Below, piece after piece: positions 60,933-64,000 of a stretch of 64,000 nt of DNA. The stretch spans positions 1-64,000 of the forward strand of contig CACFUX010000001.1 of the NCBI GenBank assembly GCA_902569615.1, given 5' to 3'. The notes below the pieces were generated by a model. It was not told the origin of the DNA and did no database searches. It saw nothing but the letters and a program-made list of their open reading frames with translations. The first letter of the stretch is position 1. Each line of letters begins with the position of its first letter. The position numbers were made by a program, and so were the translations under genes. Source of the DNA: an uncultured Pelagibacteraceae bacterium (GTDB lineage: Bacteria > Pseudomonadota > Alphaproteobacteria > Pelagibacterales > Pelagibacteraceae).

Positions 60933-62305
60933 TGACACAAAAAAAACAAAGCTGGCTAGATACTCTCATTGTTTACAAAGATGTTAGAATGCTAAGAATT
61001 TTACTTCTTGGAGCTATAAGTGGTTTTCCTTGGGTATTAATTGCAAGCAGTTTAAGCCTTTGGTTAAAAGAAGAAGGATTAAGCAGATCAACAATAGGAT
61101 GGGCTGGCTTAATATTTGGCGTATACGCATTTAATTATTTATGGGCTCCAATAGTAGATAGAATTCAAATACCATTTTTAACAAAAAAACTAGGTCATAG
61201 AAGAGGTTGGATAGTTTTAATGCAAATAATAATTTTGCTAAGCTTATTAATTTGGAGTTTTATAAATCCAACACAAAATTTAGCTTTATTAATTACTGTT
61301 GGATTAATTATTGCGATAGCATCCGCTACACAAGATATAACAGTTGATGCTTTAAGGATTGAACAAATTAATGAAAATGAAGGAAAGTCTATGGCAGCAG
61401 GTGCTGCTATGGCAGTAGTTGGATGGTGGACAGGCTATAAATTAGGAGGAGTAATTTCTCTATTTGTTGCAGAATTTTTTGAAAATATGGGTATTACTGA
61501 ATACTGGCAAACTACCTTTTTAGTTTTGGGTTTAATAATAATTTTAATGAATATTGGTTTAATGTTTGTTCATGAGCCAACAGAAACTGATAGACAAAAA
61601 AAACAAAGGGAAACTGATAGAATAATACAAGGTAAACTTGGTTCAAATAATATATTATCTAATTTTATTGCTTACATAAGTGGTACTATTGGTGGACCAA
61701 TAATTAGTTTTTTTAAAAAAAATGGATTTTCTATTGCTTTAGGAATATTAGGTTTTGTTTTTTTATTTAAGATTGGTGAGGCATTTCTTGGAAGAATGTC
61801 TATTGTTTTTTATAAAGAAATTGGTTTTTCTAAAGGCCAAATTGCTATTTATTCAAAAGGTCTTGGTTGGATTACTACAGTAGTTTTTACATTGCTGGGT
61901 GGAATAATGGCGATGAGAGCAGGAACAATTAAAACAATGTTCTTTGCTGGTGGTTTAATGGCTCTAACTAATCTTTTATTTGCATTTTTAGCTTGGACAG
62001 GAAAATCAGAACTTTTATTTGCGGTTGCTGTGATAGCTGATGATATTACTGCAGCATTTGCAACTGTAGCTTTTGTTGCTTTTATTTCTTTATTGGTTGA
62101 TAGAGCTTATACTGCAACTCAATATGCATTACTTGCATCTATAGGAACAGCTGGAAGAACAACACTTGCTTCATCATCTGGAGCTCTTGTTGATTGGCTA
62201 AATGGAGATTGGGGAACATTTTTTGTTTTAACAACTATGATGGTGATACCTTCTCTAATTTGCTTATGGTTAATTAAAAATAAAATAAAAATCGGTGCAA
62301 AATAA
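60917..62305 (+). CDS. MFS/PAT-family transporter (AmpG-like)
   Basis: LLLGAISGFPWVLIASSLSLWLKEEGLSRSTIGWAGL, LWAPIVDRIQIP, ATQDITVDALRIEQ. The true start is probably the ATG at 60932. Confidence 0.87.
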   Translation: MEKVLMTQKKQSWLDTLIVYKDVRMLRILLLGAISGFPWVLIASSLSLWLKEEGLSRSTIGWAGLIFGVYAFNYLWAPIVDRIQIPFLTKKLGHRRGWIVLMQIIILLSLLIWSFINPTQNLALLITVGLIIAIASATQDITVDALRIEQINENEGKSMAAGAAMAVVGWWTGYKLGGVISLFVAEFFENMGITEYWQTTFLVLGLIIILMNIGLMFVHEPTETDRQKKQRETDRIIQGKLGSNNILSNFIAYISGTIGGPIISFFKKNGFSIALGILGFVFLFKIGEAFLGRMSIVFYKEIGFSKGQIAIYSKGLGWITTVVFTLLGGIMAMRAGTIKTMFFAGGLMALTNLLFAFLAWTGKSELLFAVAVIADDITAAFATVAFVAFISLLVDRAYTATQYALLASIGTAGRTTLASSSGALVDWLNGDWGTFFVLTTMMVIPSLICLWLIKNKIKIGAK

Positions 62306-63020
62306 TTATTACTCAATATATCCCTGTATAAATATATACGAAAAACCTTCGATTAACTCTAAAGTAAGCTCACAAATTATTTATGGTGAAAGATTTAAAG
62401 TTTTAAAAAAAATAAAAAATTTTTTAAAAATAAAAACGTATTATGATAAATACTACGGATATATTAAAAAAAAAAAATTTGTTACTAAAACTAATCCAAC
62501 ACATAAAGTAAAAGTCTTAAAAACTAAAATATATAAATCAAATAGTTTTTTACCATTTTCAAGTGAAATTGAGATTTTAAAGAGACATAAAAATTATGTT
62601 ATGTTTAAAAAAAATAAATGGATTAAACAAAAAGATATAGTTCTATTAAATAAAAAAGAAAAAAATTTTGTAAAAACTTTTAAATCATATTTAAATTGCA
62701 AATATAAATGGGGAGGCAAAACTCATAGAGGAATTGATTGCTCTGCTCTTGTTCAGATATTTTATAAATTTAATAATAAATTTTTTCCGAGAGATACAAT
62801 TGATCAAATAAAATTTAAAAAAGGTTATAAAAATAAAAAAAAATATAAACCAGGAGATGTTATTTTTTGGAAAGGTCATGTAGCAATTTGTATTAATTCA
62901 AAAGAATTAATTCATGCATATGGTCCAAAGAAAAAAGTTGTTATTATGAAAATTAAAGAAACAATAAAAAGAATAGAGAAAACAGCAAATTTAAAAGTTA
63001 AAAAAATTTGTAGAATATAA
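62295..63020 (+). CDS. SH3-domain plus NlpC/P60-family endopeptidase
   Basis: SH3-like N-terminus; CKYKWGGKTHRGIDCSALVQIFYK...PGDVIFWKGHVAICI...LIHAYGP catalytic motifs. Confidence 0.87.
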   Translation: MQNNYYSIYPCINIYEKPSINSKVSSQIIYGERFKVLKKIKNFLKIKTYYDKYYGYIKKKKFVTKTNPTHKVKVLKTKIYKSNSFLPFSSEIEILKRHKNYVMFKKNKWIKQKDIVLLNKKEKNFVKTFKSYLNCKYKWGGKTHRGIDCSALVQIFYKFNNKFFPRDTIDQIKFKKGYKNKKKYKPGDVIFWKGHVAICINSKELIHAYGPKKKVVIMKIKETIKRIEKTANLKVKKICRI

Positions 63021-63024
63021 ATTA

Positions 63025-63918
63025 TTATCTTCCAAAATCTGGTTTTGCTATATCTTGTTTTAATTGAAGAATTTGTTTTCTTACTTTTTTAGAGTTAGAT
63101 AATCTTAACAAAAGTTTTTTATTATTTTTATTTTGAATCAATTTTTTAAAAGAGTTTAAATTTTTATTAAATAGATTTATTGCTTTAATTATATTATCAT
63201 TGTTAAAAAATATATCTCTCCACATAATTTCATTTGATGCAGCTATTCTTGAAAAATCTCTCAATCCTCCAGCGCTGTATTTAATTAGATTTTTTTTTTG
63301 AATTTTTTGAGAATCTTGTGCTGTTTTAATTAAATTGTATGCAATCAAATGGGGTAAATGACTTGTGATAGAAAAAATTTTATCATGATTAACTGAGTCC
63401 ATTAAAATTACTTTAGAACCAATTTTTTTCCAAAATTTTTTTAATAAATTAATTTTTTTTGAATTTTGTTTTTTTTCTCTAATAATTACACTCCATTTAT
63501 TTAAAAAAAGATTTTTATCCCCATATTCTGGGCCACTAACTTCTGATCCTGCTATAGGATGACTAGATATCCAAATTAATTTTTTATTAAGAATTTTATT
63601 TTTTAATTTAATTACATTCTGCTTTGTTGAGCTTACATCTGTAATTAGACTACCTTTTTTTAATCTTTGATTTAATTTTTGAATTATATTTTTGTATTGG
63701 TTCATAGGTGTACATATAATAACTAAATCACAATCAGATATTTCACTATTTATATTTTTTATAAATGTGTAATTAGATTTAATTTTTTTTATTTTAGAAA
63801 TATTTGATTTTGATTTTTCCGATATAAAAATTTTTTTCGATAATTTTTTACTAATTATAGCTCGTAATATAGATGAACCTATTAAGCCACAACCAATAAT
63901 TAATACTTTATTAAACAT
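63025..63918 (-). CDS. tyrA: Prephenate/cyclohexadienyl dehydrogenase
   Basis: VLIIGCGLIGSSILRAI, VIICTPMNQY, SSHPIAGSEVSGPEYGD. Confidence 0.93.
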   Translation of the reverse strand: MFNKVLIIGCGLIGSSILRAIISKKLSKKIFISEKSKSNISKIKKIKSNYTFIKNINSEISDCDLVIICTPMNQYKNIIQKLNQRLKKGSLITDVSSTKQNVIKLKNKILNKKLIWISSHPIAGSEVSGPEYGDKNLFLNKWSVIIREKKQNSKKINLLKKFWKKIGSKVILMDSVNHDKIFSITSHLPHLIAYNLIKTAQDSQKIQKKNLIKYSAGGLRDFSRIAASNEIMWRDIFFNNDNIIKAINLFNKNLNSFKKLIQNKNNKKLLLRLSNSKKVRKQILQLKQDIAKPDFGR

Positions 63919-64000
63919 TTTTAAATATTGTCTCCATACTTTTTAAAAATAATTTATTTTCAAAACTGTTACCTATCGTTAACCTTAAACAATTATTTAT
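63911..64000 (-). CDS. hisC: Histidinol-phosphate aminotransferase, C-terminal end only
   Basis: Minus-strand reading ...INNCLRLTIGNSFENKLFLKSMETIFKNV*; overlaps the tyrA start. Confidence 0.75.
   Translation of the reverse strand: MNNCLRLTIGNSFENKLFLKSMETIFKNV

Overview
The window is AT-rich, gene-dense bacterial chromosome with very short intergenic gaps. Its gene content fits a streamlined alphaproteobacterium of the SAR11/Pelagibacter type; this taxonomic call is inference from gene content and composition. Nearly everything is core housekeeping: purD, rsmD, pgi, lspA, ileS, ribF, groESL, aceA plus an XRE/IrrE-type regulator, ibpA, gpmA, tsaE, ahcY, chvGI, polA, bioY, regA, rpmB, pyrD, class I lysS, trkH, tyrA and the 3' end of hisC. 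The more accessory parts are a purine uptake/catabolism block (about 24.5-32.4 kb), an RND efflux pair with an unusually short adaptor, and a polyamine cluster (ornithine decarboxylase, deoxyhypusine-synthase-like, agmatinase-like). I saw no phage, IS element, CRISPR array, rRNA or recognisable tRNA. The most interesting observations are: (1) a ROSE-type RNA-thermometer-like hairpin with a bulged G over the ibpA Shine-Dalgarno; (2) five TTAAC motifs in two groups with 11-bp internal spacing in the aceA/regulator divergent promoter, plus an unannotated 36-aa ORF ahead of aceA; (3) a two-hairpin, terminator-like leader before ornithine decarboxylase; (4) an RND adaptor with no alpha-hairpin; (5) a PuuD-like urate oxidase without its cytochrome c domain; (6) two genes (lpxL-like and cfa) each broken by what looks like one extra base in a homopolymer. 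No computation was run; all structures and motifs were read by eye.
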